From positions 38,713 through 102,712 of the forward strand of contig NZ_BCWY01000031.1 of NCBI RefSeq assembly GCF_001894825.1: a DNA stretch of 64,000 nt, given 5' to 3'. This document shows, piece after piece, positions 56,092 through 64,000 of the stretch. This DNA comes from Rhodococcus jostii NBRC 16295. GTDB taxonomy: Bacteria; Actinomycetota; Actinomycetes; Mycobacteriales; Mycobacteriaceae. A program made the position numbers and the translations under genes. Below the pieces are notes generated by a model. It worked only from the letters and a program-made list of their open reading frames with translations, did not search any database and was not told where the DNA came from. How positions within the stretch are numbered: position 1 is the first letter of the stretch; every line of letters begins with the position of its first letter.

Positions 56092-58452
56092 ATGGCCAAG
56101 CCGTTCAGAGGTGTCGTCAATCTCGACATTCGTGACTCGATCCCGGATTGGGGTCCGTACGAGCAACCGAAGGCGACGCCCGGTTCGCCGAACGTGCTCT
56201 ACATCGTGCTCGACGACGTCGGTTTCGGGGCGATGGGGTGCTACGGCGGGCCGATCGAGACTCCGAACATCGACCGGATCGCCGCGAACGGACTCCGGTA
56301 CGGCCAGTGGCACACCACCGCACTGTGTTCCCCGACGCGATCCTGCCTGTTGACGGGGCGTAACCACACCACCAACGGGATGGCGTGCATCAGCGAGTGT
56401 GCAGTGGGCTTCCCCGGCGGGAACGGCCACATTCCTCCCGAGTGCGCCACCCTCGCCGAGATCCTCGTCGAGCAGGGCTTCAGCACCGCGATGGTCGGCA
56501 AGTGGCATCTGTGCGCCGAGGACGAGATGAACCTGGCGTCGACGAAACGGAACTGGCCGGTCGGCCGCGGTTTCGAGCGCTTCTACGGCTTCCTCGGCGC
56601 GGAGACGAACCAGTGGTATCCGGATCTGGTGCACGACAACCATCCCGTCGAGCAGCCCGCCACCCCGGAGCAGGGCTACCACTTCAGCGTCGACATCACC
56701 GACCATGCGCTCGAATACCTCGGCGACGTCAAGGCGATCGCCCCGGACCGGCCGGTGTTCCTGTACTACGCACCCGGCTGCGCCCACGCCCCGCACCAGG
56801 TGCCCCGGGAGTGGGCCGACCGCTATCGCGGCAGATTCGACGACGGCTACGAAGCGATGCGCGAGCGGACTCTGGCCCGGCAGAAGGAGATGGGCCTGGT
56901 ACCTCCGGACACCGAGCTGCCGCCGCTCAACCCGATCGGCACTCCTGACTCCCGCACCGGACCCGACGGCCAGCCGTTCCCACCGCTGGACTTCACCCGC
57001 CCCTGGGACACCCTCTCCGCCGACGAAAAGCGGCTCTTCGCGCGCATGGCCGAGGTGTATGCCGGTTTCCTCTCGCACTGCGACGACCAGATCGGCCGAC
57101 TGCTCGCCTACCTCGACGACATCGAGCAACTCGACAACACCATCATCGTGGTGGTCTCCGACAACGGCGCCAGCGGCGAGGGCGGACCCAACGGTTCGGT
57201 CAACGAGAACAAGATCGCCAACAGCGTGCCGGACGATCTGGCCGAAAACATGAAGATGCTCGACGAGCTCGGCGGCACCGAGACCTACAACCATTACCCG
57301 AACGGGTGGGCGATGGCCTTCAACACCCCGTTCAAGATGTGGAAACGGTACTCGTTCAACGGCGGCACCTCCGACCCGTGCATCATGTCGTGGCCCGGCG
57401 GGATCGAGGCCCGCGGCGAGACCCGCGACCAGTACCACCACGCCATCGACATCGTCCCGACCCTGCTCGACTGCCTCGGTGTCGAACTTCCCGAGACGGT
57501 CAAGGGGTACACCCAGCACCCGATCCAGGGTGTGAGCATGCGCTACAGCTTCGACGCCGGAAATATCCCCACCGCCAAGCACACCCAGTTCTATTCGATG
57601 CTCGGCGGGCGGGGCATCTGGCATGACGGCTGGAAGGCCGTCACCACCCACCCGACGCTGAGCGGGTGGAGCCACTTCCCGGAGGACACCTGGGAGCTGT
57701 ACCACACCCAGGTGGACCGCTCGGAACTCCACGACCTCGCCGCCGACGAACCCGGCAGACTGGCTGAGCTCGTCGGACTGTGGTTCCACGAGGCCGGCGC
57801 GAACCTGGCGCTGCCGCTCGACGATCGCTCGCCCGTCGAACTCCTCACCACCCCACGTCCTCAACTCGCGCCCCCGCGCAATCGCTACGTCTACCGCCCC
57901 GGCGGTGCGGAGGTACCGGAGGCGGTGGCCGTCAACCTGCGCAACCGCTCCTACTCGATCGGGGCGCTCGTCGACCTCCCGGAACCCGGCGCGGCCGGGG
58001 TGCTGTTCTCGCACGGCGGCAGGTTCGGTGGGCACTCGATGTACGTCAAGGACAATCGGCTGCACTACGTGTACAACTTCCTCGGCAGCGAACGGCAGGC
58101 GATCGACGCGACCGAGGACTTGCCGACCGGGGAGAACCTCATCCTGGCTGCGTCGTTCGAGAAGGACGGCGAGGACCCGCCCGGTACCGCCCACGGGCTT
58201 CTGAGCCTCTACTACGGCGACCGCAAGGTCGGCGAGGGCCGAATCCGGACCCAGCCCGGCAAGTTCAGCATCGGAGGCGGCGAGGGCCTCAATGCCGGTC
58301 GCGACAGCGGCGAACCCGTCACCGACGACTATCCGGGTTCGTCGCCGTGGGCCTTCACCGGTGGGACGCTGAACCGGGTCGCGATCGATGTCAGCGGCGA
58401 ACCGTTCGTCGACCTCGAACGCGAAGCCGCCGCCATGCTCTCGCGCGAGTGA
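56092..58452 (+). CDS. Arylsulfatase (formylglycine-type)
   Basis: A 786-residue type I sulfatase. The modification motif is CSPTRSCLLTGR with Cys79, which a formylglycine-generating enzyme would convert to the catalytic aldehyde. Metal-site aspartates are in YIVLDDVGFG and VVVVSDNGASG, and MVGKWHLC and HYPNGWAMAF are typical. After residue 540 a beta-rich C-terminal region (FSHGGRFGGHSMYVKDNRL) extends the protein beyond many sulfatases. No signal peptide is seen, so it may be cytoplasmic like mycobacterial AtsD. ATG 56092 has GAGGAGC at 56080-56086. An inverted repeat TCCACCA/TGGTGGA lies at 56033-56059. It is followed by a HAD gene 13 bases later. Confidence 0.92.
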   Translation: MAKPFRGVVNLDIRDSIPDWGPYEQPKATPGSPNVLYIVLDDVGFGAMGCYGGPIETPNIDRIAANGLRYGQWHTTALCSPTRSCLLTGRNHTTNGMACISECAVGFPGGNGHIPPECATLAEILVEQGFSTAMVGKWHLCAEDEMNLASTKRNWPVGRGFERFYGFLGAETNQWYPDLVHDNHPVEQPATPEQGYHFSVDITDHALEYLGDVKAIAPDRPVFLYYAPGCAHAPHQVPREWADRYRGRFDDGYEAMRERTLARQKEMGLVPPDTELPPLNPIGTPDSRTGPDGQPFPPLDFTRPWDTLSADEKRLFARMAEVYAGFLSHCDDQIGRLLAYLDDIEQLDNTIIVVVSDNGASGEGGPNGSVNENKIANSVPDDLAENMKMLDELGGTETYNHYPNGWAMAFNTPFKMWKRYSFNGGTSDPCIMSWPGGIEARGETRDQYHHAIDIVPTLLDCLGVELPETVKGYTQHPIQGVSMRYSFDAGNIPTAKHTQFYSMLGGRGIWHDGWKAVTTHPTLSGWSHFPEDTWELYHTQVDRSELHDLAADEPGRLAELVGLWFHEAGANLALPLDDRSPVELLTTPRPQLAPPRNRYVYRPGGAEVPEAVAVNLRNRSYSIGALVDLPEPGAAGVLFSHGGRFGGHSMYVKDNRLHYVYNFLGSERQAIDATEDLPTGENLILAASFEKDGEDPPGTAHGLLSLYYGDRKVGEGRIRTQPGKFSIGGGEGLNAGRDSGEPVTDDYPGSSPWAFTGGTLNRVAIDVSGEPFVDLEREAAAMLSRE

Positions 58453-58465
58453 GAGCGGAAGCGCC

Positions 58466-59404
58466 ATGACGGAGCCCCTTCCGAGCTGGCGTGAGGGTGC
58501 CGGCAAGGCGGCCATCCTGGAATTCGTCGGGCGGGTGACGGCGACCGACGTCCCCGTGGAGGAGCGGATCGCGGTCTTCGACAACGACGGCACGCTGTGG
58601 TGTGAGAAGCCGATGCCGATCCAGCTCGATTTCATCCTGCGCCGCCTCGTGGTGATGGCGGAGCAGGATCCGGCGCTGTGCACCCGCCAGCCGTGGCAGG
58701 CGGCCTTCACCCGCGACTACGACTGGCTCAGCGCCGTCATCACCGATCACTACCGCGGCGACGACAGCGGAGTGAAGGTGTTCGCCGTCGGGGTGCTGAC
58801 GGCGTTCGCCGACATCACCGTGGAAGAGTTCGAGGCGCAGGCCGACCAATTCCTGCGCACCACCGACCATCCCACCCTTGGCCGCAAATATCTGACGTGC
58901 AGCTATGCACCCATGATCGAACTGCTCGACTACCTCGGGGCGAACGGGTTCCACAACTACATCGTCTCCGGCGGCGGCCGCGACTTCATGCGGCCGATCA
59001 GCCTGGACGTGTACGGCGTGCCCCGTCAGCGGGTCATCGGCAGCAGCGCGTCGCTGGCGTGGACGAGCGACGGCCGCGGTGGCACGCTCCTGCACAAACC
59101 CGAGTTGGACGTGCTGGTCGACGGTCCCGAGAAGCCGATCCGGATCTGGAGCCGGGTCGGCAGGAGACCCCTGCTCGCCGCCGGGAACAGCAATGGGGAC
59201 GTCCCGATGCTGCAGTTCTCCGAGCGATCGGACCACCCCTCACTGCAACTACTGATACGACACGACGACCCCGAGCGCGAATTCGCGTACGTCGCGGGAG
59301 CCGAGCAGGCACTCGAACTGGCCGACGCCAACCGCTGGACCGTCGTGAGTGTCGAAAACGACTGGGCAACGGTGTTCCCACCACTCCCTGACCAGGTCGG
59401 ATGA
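58466..59404 (+). CDS. HAD-superfamily hydrolase next to the sulfatase
   Basis: A 312-residue haloacid-dehalogenase-superfamily phosphatase. The nucleophile motif is AVFDNDGTLW with D39 and D41; motif II is YIVSGGGRDF near residue 172; motif IV is AAGNSNGDVPML with the acidic metal ligand. It has no cap-type marker that I can name with certainty, and no signal peptide. The 13-base gap after the sulfatase suggests one operon, so both may act on the same sulfated or phosphorylated compound. The frame also opens upstream in the sulfatase; ATG 58466 is used. Confidence 0.86.
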   Translation: MTEPLPSWREGAGKAAILEFVGRVTATDVPVEERIAVFDNDGTLWCEKPMPIQLDFILRRLVVMAEQDPALCTRQPWQAAFTRDYDWLSAVITDHYRGDDSGVKVFAVGVLTAFADITVEEFEAQADQFLRTTDHPTLGRKYLTCSYAPMIELLDYLGANGFHNYIVSGGGRDFMRPISLDVYGVPRQRVIGSSASLAWTSDGRGGTLLHKPELDVLVDGPEKPIRIWSRVGRRPLLAAGNSNGDVPMLQFSERSDHPSLQLLIRHDDPEREFAYVAGAEQALELADANRWTVVSVENDWATVFPPLPDQVG

Positions 59405-59485
59405 GTACTTCACCGCCCTGGGATCTGCGCTCGCGCGGGCTGTTGCGGCGGTGAGGAATCGACAGTTGAGGACACAGCGGCGGCG

Positions 59486-59491
59486 TAAACT
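59486..59491 (+). promoter_or_regulatory. Candidate -10 box of the NRPS gene
   Basis: TAAACT lies 63 bases before the NRPS ATG in the 149-base gap after the HAD gene. A poor -35 (TTGAGG at 59466-59471) is only 14 bases away, so this is tentative. Confidence 0.35.
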
Positions 59492-59553
59492 TGTCGGGAC
59501 AGATCGCTGTCGCCACCTGGCGAAATCCCTACCGCCGTTCGTGAGGGCAGATC

Positions 59554-62500
59554 ATGGTCGCGATGGACTCGTTTCGAGTTTCGTCCGCCCAGGAGGCGCT
59601 CTGGCTGGCGCAGAAGTTGGCGCCTGGCCTGTCGAACAATATTGCAGCGTATCTCGACATTTCCGGCGACATCGACCCTTCGGTGATGGAAGCCGCACTG
59701 CGGCGAGTGGCGGAAGAGGCTCGCTCGGTACTGGTGAATTTCGTCGAGGACGACGATGGCCCCCGCCAGGTCGTGCGGGACTCGAACTCGTGGAAACCGT
59801 TCTTCGTCGATGTCAGTGCGGAAGCAGACCCCGAATCGGCCGCGAAAGCGTCGATGGCAGAGGTCGGCGCCGTGCCCTTCGATCTCGAACGGGATGCGCT
59901 GTATCGAGCAGGCTTGATCAAGGTTCACGACGCGCGATTCTTCCTGTGCGCCGTGTGCCACCACATCGTGATGGACGGGTTCGGCGTCGCAATTCTTGCC
60001 CGTCGAATCGGTGAAATCTATACCGCGCTGAAGACGGGAACACCGATCCCCGAATCCGGGTTCGGCGGACCGGAGTTGATAGCCCACGAAGATGCCCGGT
60101 ACCGGCAGTCCGATCGTTTCGCCCGAGACAAGGAGTTCTGGCGAAACTACACCGCTGCCCTGCCCGATCCACTTCGACTGCCGCGGCATCCGAGTTCTCC
60201 GGTTCCCGTGACTGTGCATCACAGCCTGACGGTGCCGGACGACGACACCGCGCACTTGCTGACGGCGACAGAGACGATCGAGATACCGCTGCCGGGTTTC
60301 CTGGCAGCAGCGGTAGCCGGACTCTTCCATCGCCTGTCGGGCATGCCGGAGTTCATGATGCGATTGGCCGTCGCCAACCGGGTCGGGGCCGCCCGACGAA
60401 CGCCGGGGTTGGTGTCGAATGCGGTGCCCTTCCGGGTGGAGATCCCACCGCGGTCGCATTTCGCCGACGTCGCACACGACGTGGGTACCGCGATTCGGTC
60501 CGTCCTGCGTCATTCCCGTTACCAGGGTTCTGACGTCAGAAGGGACAGAGGACTATCCGGAGCCGTGGAGAATCGGTTCGGTCCGATTCTGAATATCATT
60601 CCGTTCTTCGACTCCATCGATTTCGCAGGCAATCCGGCATCCATGCGCGGCGTGTCGTTCGGCCCCGTCGACGACCTGTCGATTTCGATCTACTACGGCG
60701 GTCGGGGCAGCTCCGGCATGCACATCGAGATCGACGCGAACGGCGCGCTGTACAGCAGTGAGGATGTGAGGCTCTATGCAGATCTGCTGATGGCTTTCGT
60801 CCGTGCGGTCGTCGCCGATCCGACAGGCCGGATAGAGGAACACGACTTTCTCGGACCCGCCGAACGTGAACTGGTTCTGCGGACCTGGAACGACACGGCG
60901 GTGCCGGTTCCGCAGACCACGATTCCCGACCTGGTCGAACGGTGGGCCGCCGTGACACCCGACGCGGTGGCGCTCACTCTCGGCGATCGGCACTGGACGT
61001 ATCGAGACGTCAATGGTCGAGCGAATCGGTTGGCGCGGTATCTCATCGCGCGCGGTGTGGGCCCGGATTCCATCGTGGCAGTCGCGATGCAACGTTCGTC
61101 CGAATTGATCGTCGCGCTCCTCGCGACTCTCAAGGCCGGTGGCGGATATCTTCCGATCGATCCGAATTATCCGAGCGCGCGAACCGCTTTCATTCTCACC
61201 GACGCTGCACCACTCCTCCTTCTGACGGACACAGTGACCGCGGAATCGTTGCCGGACAACGCTATTCCCTGTCTCGTGTTGAACGTGGACGACGCCGACA
61301 CAGACGCCATGTCGGCGGTGATCAACCCCGTCGACGATGACCGGATCGCCGAACTGAGACCGGGCAATGCCGCGTACGTGATGTATACATCCGGTTCGAC
61401 CGGCACCCCGAAAGGGGTCGTCATCAGCCACCGCAACGTGGTGTCGTTGTTTGCCGGGACCGATCGGTGGTGCGGCTTCGGAAGCGGGGATGTGTGGGCG
61501 TGGTGTCATTCGCAGGCCTTCGACTTCTCGGTATGGGAGTTGTGGGGGGCATTGGTGCACGGCGGGCGGGCCGTGATCGTGCCCTGGGACGTGGTGCGCT
61601 CGCCCGCCGAGTTGTGGAATGTGGTGCGGCGGGAGCAGGTAACGGTCCTCAGTCAGACCCCTTCCGCGTTCTACGAGTTCGCAGATGCCGAACGTGAGGA
61701 CCATTCCCCGGGGTCTGATTCGGTACTGCGAATGGTGGTGTTCGGAGGAGAGGCATTGGACCCGAGCCGGCTACGCGGCTGGTTCCCGGGCGAACGTCCG
61801 AACGCTCCGATTCTGGTGAACATGTATGGAATCACCGAAACCACGGTGCATGTGAGCCATCTGGAGTTGACCGCAGGAGTCGGCGACGGCGGTCGGAGCC
61901 CGATCGGGACTCCGATCGGTAACGCACGGGTTTTCGTGTTGGGGTCGGGATTGGTGCCGGTGCCGATAGGTGCGGCAGGCGAGTTGTATGTCGCGGGGTT
62001 CGGGGTGGGCCGAGGATATGTGGGTAGGCCCGGGTTGACGGCGGAACGGTTCGTAGCGTGCCCGTTCGGAGAACCCGGCTCACGGATGTACCGCTCGGGT
62101 GATCTGGTGCGGTGGACGTCCGACGGCGTGCTGGACTTCGTGGGCCGCGTCGACGAGCAGGTGAAGGTGCGGGGATTCCGGGTCGAGCCGGGGGAAGTCG
62201 AGACGGCACTGATGTCGCATCCTGCGGTGGCGCAGGCGGCGGTGATTGCCCGCGAACCCGCTGCCGGCGCCGATCGTGTGGACGGGGACGCCGGAACCGA
62301 TACGCAGCTGGTGGGGTATGTCGTGCTCGACAGGGGTGTCTCGCTCGTCCGTGACAGGGCGCGGGAGGCCGAGCTCGTTTCGCAGTGGAGGCGGGTATAC
62401 GACGACCTGTATTCCGGGGACGCGTCCCAGGCTGGTGAGCAGCTGAACCCGACAGCGTTCGGAGAGGATTTCGGGGGGTGGAACAGCAGCTACACCGGGG

Positions 62501-64000
62501 AGCCCATCGCCCTCGAGCACATGCGGGAATGGCGCGCGGCGACCGTGGCACGGATTCGCGAACTCGGGCCGGCTCGGGTGCTGGAGATCGGAGTCGGAAC
62601 CGGACTGTTGCTGTCGCAGTTGGCTCCGCACTGCGAAGAGTATTGGGGCACAGATTTTTCCGCTTCCACGATCGACGCTCTGCGATCGCGGTTGGTGGAT
62701 CGGGAGGACCCATGGGTCGAGCGGGTTCACCTGCGGGTCCAGGCCGCCGACGATCTCGGGGGTGTGCCGCTCGGCGTCTTCGACACCGTGGTGTTGAACT
62801 CGGTCGTGCAGTACTTCCCGAACGCGGGATACCTGATCGACGTGATCGGCACGGCACTGCGCTTGCTGCGCCCCGGGGGCGCGCTGTTCCTCGGCGACGT
62901 ACGGAATTTCGCGTTGCTCCGGGAATTCACGACAGGCGTACAGATAGCCCACGCGGATGTCGACTCGACTGCCATGGTGATACGCGATCGGGTGCGCCGG
63001 GGCATTGCCGCCGAGCAGGAGTTGCTGCTCGCGCCGGAGTTCTTCACCGCATTGCCGACGCTGATCCCCGACATCGGCGCGGTAGACATTCAACTCGAGG
63101 GCCTCCGGGCAGTCAACGAATTAAGCTGTTACAGATACGAAGTCGTGTTACGCAAGAATCCCGTGAAGACCCGGTCGCTGGCTGATGTGCCGTCGAGGTC
63201 GTGGCAACGATTCGGGGATCCCACCGCGCTGCGGAAGTTCCTGACGGGCCGGCGTCCGGACTGTGTGCGGGTCATCGGTGTGCCGCATGCGGGGCTGGCA
63301 CCCGATGTCGAAGCTGCACACGCTCTCGACGACGCCGCTGACCGCGATCACATCCCCACCCGGCGTGACGCGGACAACCGGGCGGACGCGTTGCTGCCGC
63401 AGGACTGTCACGACATCGGTGAGGACTTGGGGTTCGCGGTGTCGGTGACCTGGTCACCGACACCGGGCCTGATGGACGTGATTTTCACCGACATCAGGAC
63501 CCGGCCGCACGATACTGCGCAGGCATCGGTCGCGGTGTCTGATGTCTACCTGCCCGACGGTCCACTCGATGACATGGCCGAGTACGTCAACGACCCCGGC
63601 GCAAGCAGACTGTCGTCCGAGGTTCGACACTTCGTGGCCGGGCGACTGCCGGAGTTCATGGTGCCGGCGGCGGTGGTGGTGCTGGATCGGTTGCCGCTGA
63701 CCGTCAACGGGAAATTAGACCGGAAAGCGTTGCCGGCGCCGGAGTTCATCGGTGGCGTGTTTCGGGCCCCGCGGTCGCCGGTGGAGGAGATGCTGGCGTC
63801 ACTCTACGGCGACGTGCTCGGTCTTCCGCGGGTGGGGATCGACGACAGCTTCTTCGACTTGGGCGGGCATTCTCTGTCCGCGACGCGGTTGGTGGGGTTG
63901 ATCCGCACCGCGCTCGGGGTGGAGGTGCCGATCCGGGTGGTGTTCGAATCCCCGTCGGTCGCGGAGTTGGCGCCCCGACTGGGCGAGGCCGCGGTGGCGA
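59554..64000 (+). CDS. Nonribosomal peptide synthetase, C-A(MT)-T module, cut by window end
   Basis: The first 1482 codons of a large NRPS, open to the edge. Domains in order: condensation (N-terminus [20 protein letters not shown] at 136-142), adenylation (A3 [11 protein letters not shown] at 611-621; A5 [10 protein letters not shown]8 [20 protein letters not shown]), an embedded SAM methyltransferase between A8 and A9 (LEIGVGTG at 1010-1017), A9-A10 (LPEFMVP; NGKLDRK near 1385), and a carrier domain with LGGHS, Ser1440. Pocket residues read as D-F-W-S-V-G-M-V-H-K, close to threonine codes, so N-methyl-threonine is a guess. The N-terminal C domain implies an acyl starter or an upstream partner. 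ATG 59554 is chosen; ATG 59563 is possible. The product is unknown. Confidence 0.93.
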   Translation, partial: MVAMDSFRVSSAQEALWLAQKLAPGLSNNIAAYLDISGDIDPSVMEAALRRVAEEARSVLVNFVEDDDGPRQVVRDSNSWKPFFVDVSAEADPESAAKASMAEVGAVPFDLERDALYRAGLIKVHDARFFLCAVCHHIVMDGFGVAILARRIGEIYTALKTGTPIPESGFGGPELIAHEDARYRQSDRFARDKEFWRNYTAALPDPLRLPRHPSSPVPVTVHHSLTVPDDDTAHLLTATETIEIPLPGFLAAAVAGLFHRLSGMPEFMMRLAVANRVGAARRTPGLVSNAVPFRVEIPPRSHFADVAHDVGTAIRSVLRHSRYQGSDVRRDRGLSGAVENRFGPILNIIPFFDSIDFAGNPASMRGVSFGPVDDLSISIYYGGRGSSGMHIEIDANGALYSSEDVRLYADLLMAFVRAVVADPTGRIEEHDFLGPAERELVLRTWNDTAVPVPQTTIPDLVERWAAVTPDAVALTLGDRHWTYRDVNGRANRLARYLIARGVGPDSIVAVAMQRSSELIVALLATLKAGGGYLPIDPNYPSARTAFILTDAAPLLLLTDTVTAESLPDNAIPCLVLNVDDADTDAMSAVINPVDDDRIAELRPGNAAYVMYTSGSTGTPKGVVISHRNVVSLFAGTDRWCGFGSGDVWAWCHSQAFDFSVWELWGALVHGGRAVIVPWDVVRSPAELWNVVRREQVTVLSQTPSAFYEFADAEREDHSPGSDSVLRMVVFGGEALDPSRLRGWFPGERPNAPILVNMYGITETTVHVSHLELTAGVGDGGRSPIGTPIGNARVFVLGSGLVPVPIGAAGELYVAGFGVGRGYVGRPGLTAERFVACPFGEPGSRMYRSGDLVRWTSDGVLDFVGRVDEQVKVRGFRVEPGEVETALMSHPAVAQAAVIAREPAAGADRVDGDAGTDTQLVGYVVLDRGVSLVRDRAREAELVSQWRRVYDDLYSGDASQAGEQLNPTAFGEDFGGWNSSYTGEPIALEHMREWRAATVARIRELGPARVLEIGVGTGLLLSQLAPHCEEYWGTDFSASTIDALRSRLVDREDPWVERVHLRVQAADDLGGVPLGVFDTVVLNSVVQYFPNAGYLIDVIGTALRLLRPGGALFLGDVRNFALLREFTTGVQIAHADVDSTAMVIRDRVRRGIAAEQELLLAPEFFTALPTLIPDIGAVDIQLEGLRAVNELSCYRYEVVLRKNPVKTRSLADVPSRSWQRFGDPTALRKFLTGRRPDCVRVIGVPHAGLAPDVEAAHALDDAADRDHIPTRRDADNRADALLPQDCHDIGEDLGFAVSVTWSPTPGLMDVIFTDIRTRPHDTAQASVAVSDVYLPDGPLDDMAEYVNDPGASRLSSEVRHFVAGRLPEFMVPAAVVVLDRLPLTVNGKLDRKALPAPEFIGGVFRAPRSPVEEMLASLYGDVLGLPRVGIDDSFFDLGGHSLSATRLVGLIRTALGVEVPIRVVFESPSVAELAPRLGEAAVA

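Overview
The window is high-GC actinobacterial chromosome from the mycolic-acid group, most probably a large-genome Rhodococcus (R. jostii/opacus type). Evidence: mycothiol (mshB), PIM/LAM lipoglycan (pimE, lpqW) and F420 (fbiC) genes, a 14-gene nuo operon preceded by an orphan receiver protein, and gene neighbourhoods that I recall from Mycobacterium tuberculosis (the Rv3143-nuo block, then blocks resembling Rv1157c-Rv1178, Rv1186c-Rv1188 and Rv1193). Orthology statements are from memory and motif reading, not from a search.

Layout. 1-6.05 kb: amidohydrolase, coupled ClC-type chloride channel/antiporter, solitary Mrr-like endonuclease, serine beta-lactamase-fold hydrolase, receiver-only regulator. 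6.26-22.23 kb: nuoABCDEFGHIJKLMN, all on the plus strand, mostly joined by ATGA/GTGA overlaps and closed by a hairpin. 22.4-24.9 kb: Tat-exported DUF1906 protein, SnoaL-like protein, a 24-residue hydrophobic ORF, MarR regulator with a palindromic operator, and an unusual nine-residue-repeat protein. 24.9-33.5 kb: secreted protein, pimE, pterin dehydratase, mutT2, Lys/Cys-rich mini-protein, typA, lpqW, mshB and a 52-residue ORF. 33.5-39.6 kb: membrane protein, catalase, VOC protein, HEM4 protein, and a minus-strand operon of two PH-domain membrane proteins plus uracil-DNA glycosylase UdgB. 39.6-46.8 kb: small acidic protein, fbiC, a coupled unknown gene, ferredoxin fdxC, dapC, coiled-coil protein, F420-type PPOX protein, conserved unknown. 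46.9-54.2 kb: proline catabolism (pruA-pruB), rhomboid, acyl-CoA synthetase (FadD36-like), MDR reductase, PucR regulator. 54.3-59.4 kb: anchored solute-binding/VWA protein, arylsulfatase with adjacent HAD hydrolase. 59.55 kb to the end: start of a nonribosomal peptide synthetase with an embedded methyltransferase, cut by the window edge.

Connections: complex I supplies respiratory energy; PimE and LpqW act at the same lipoglycan branch point; mshB, katA, mutT2 and udgB are stress/repair functions; fbiC makes the F420 precursor that the nearby PPOX-family protein may use; pruA/pruB feed proline electrons to respiration with a PucR-type regulator nearby. No tRNA, rRNA, CRISPR array or insertion sequence was seen. 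The least explained items are the S-I-L-S-I-G-S repeat protein, the very small ORFs, the C-poor codon block in nuoC and the NRPS.
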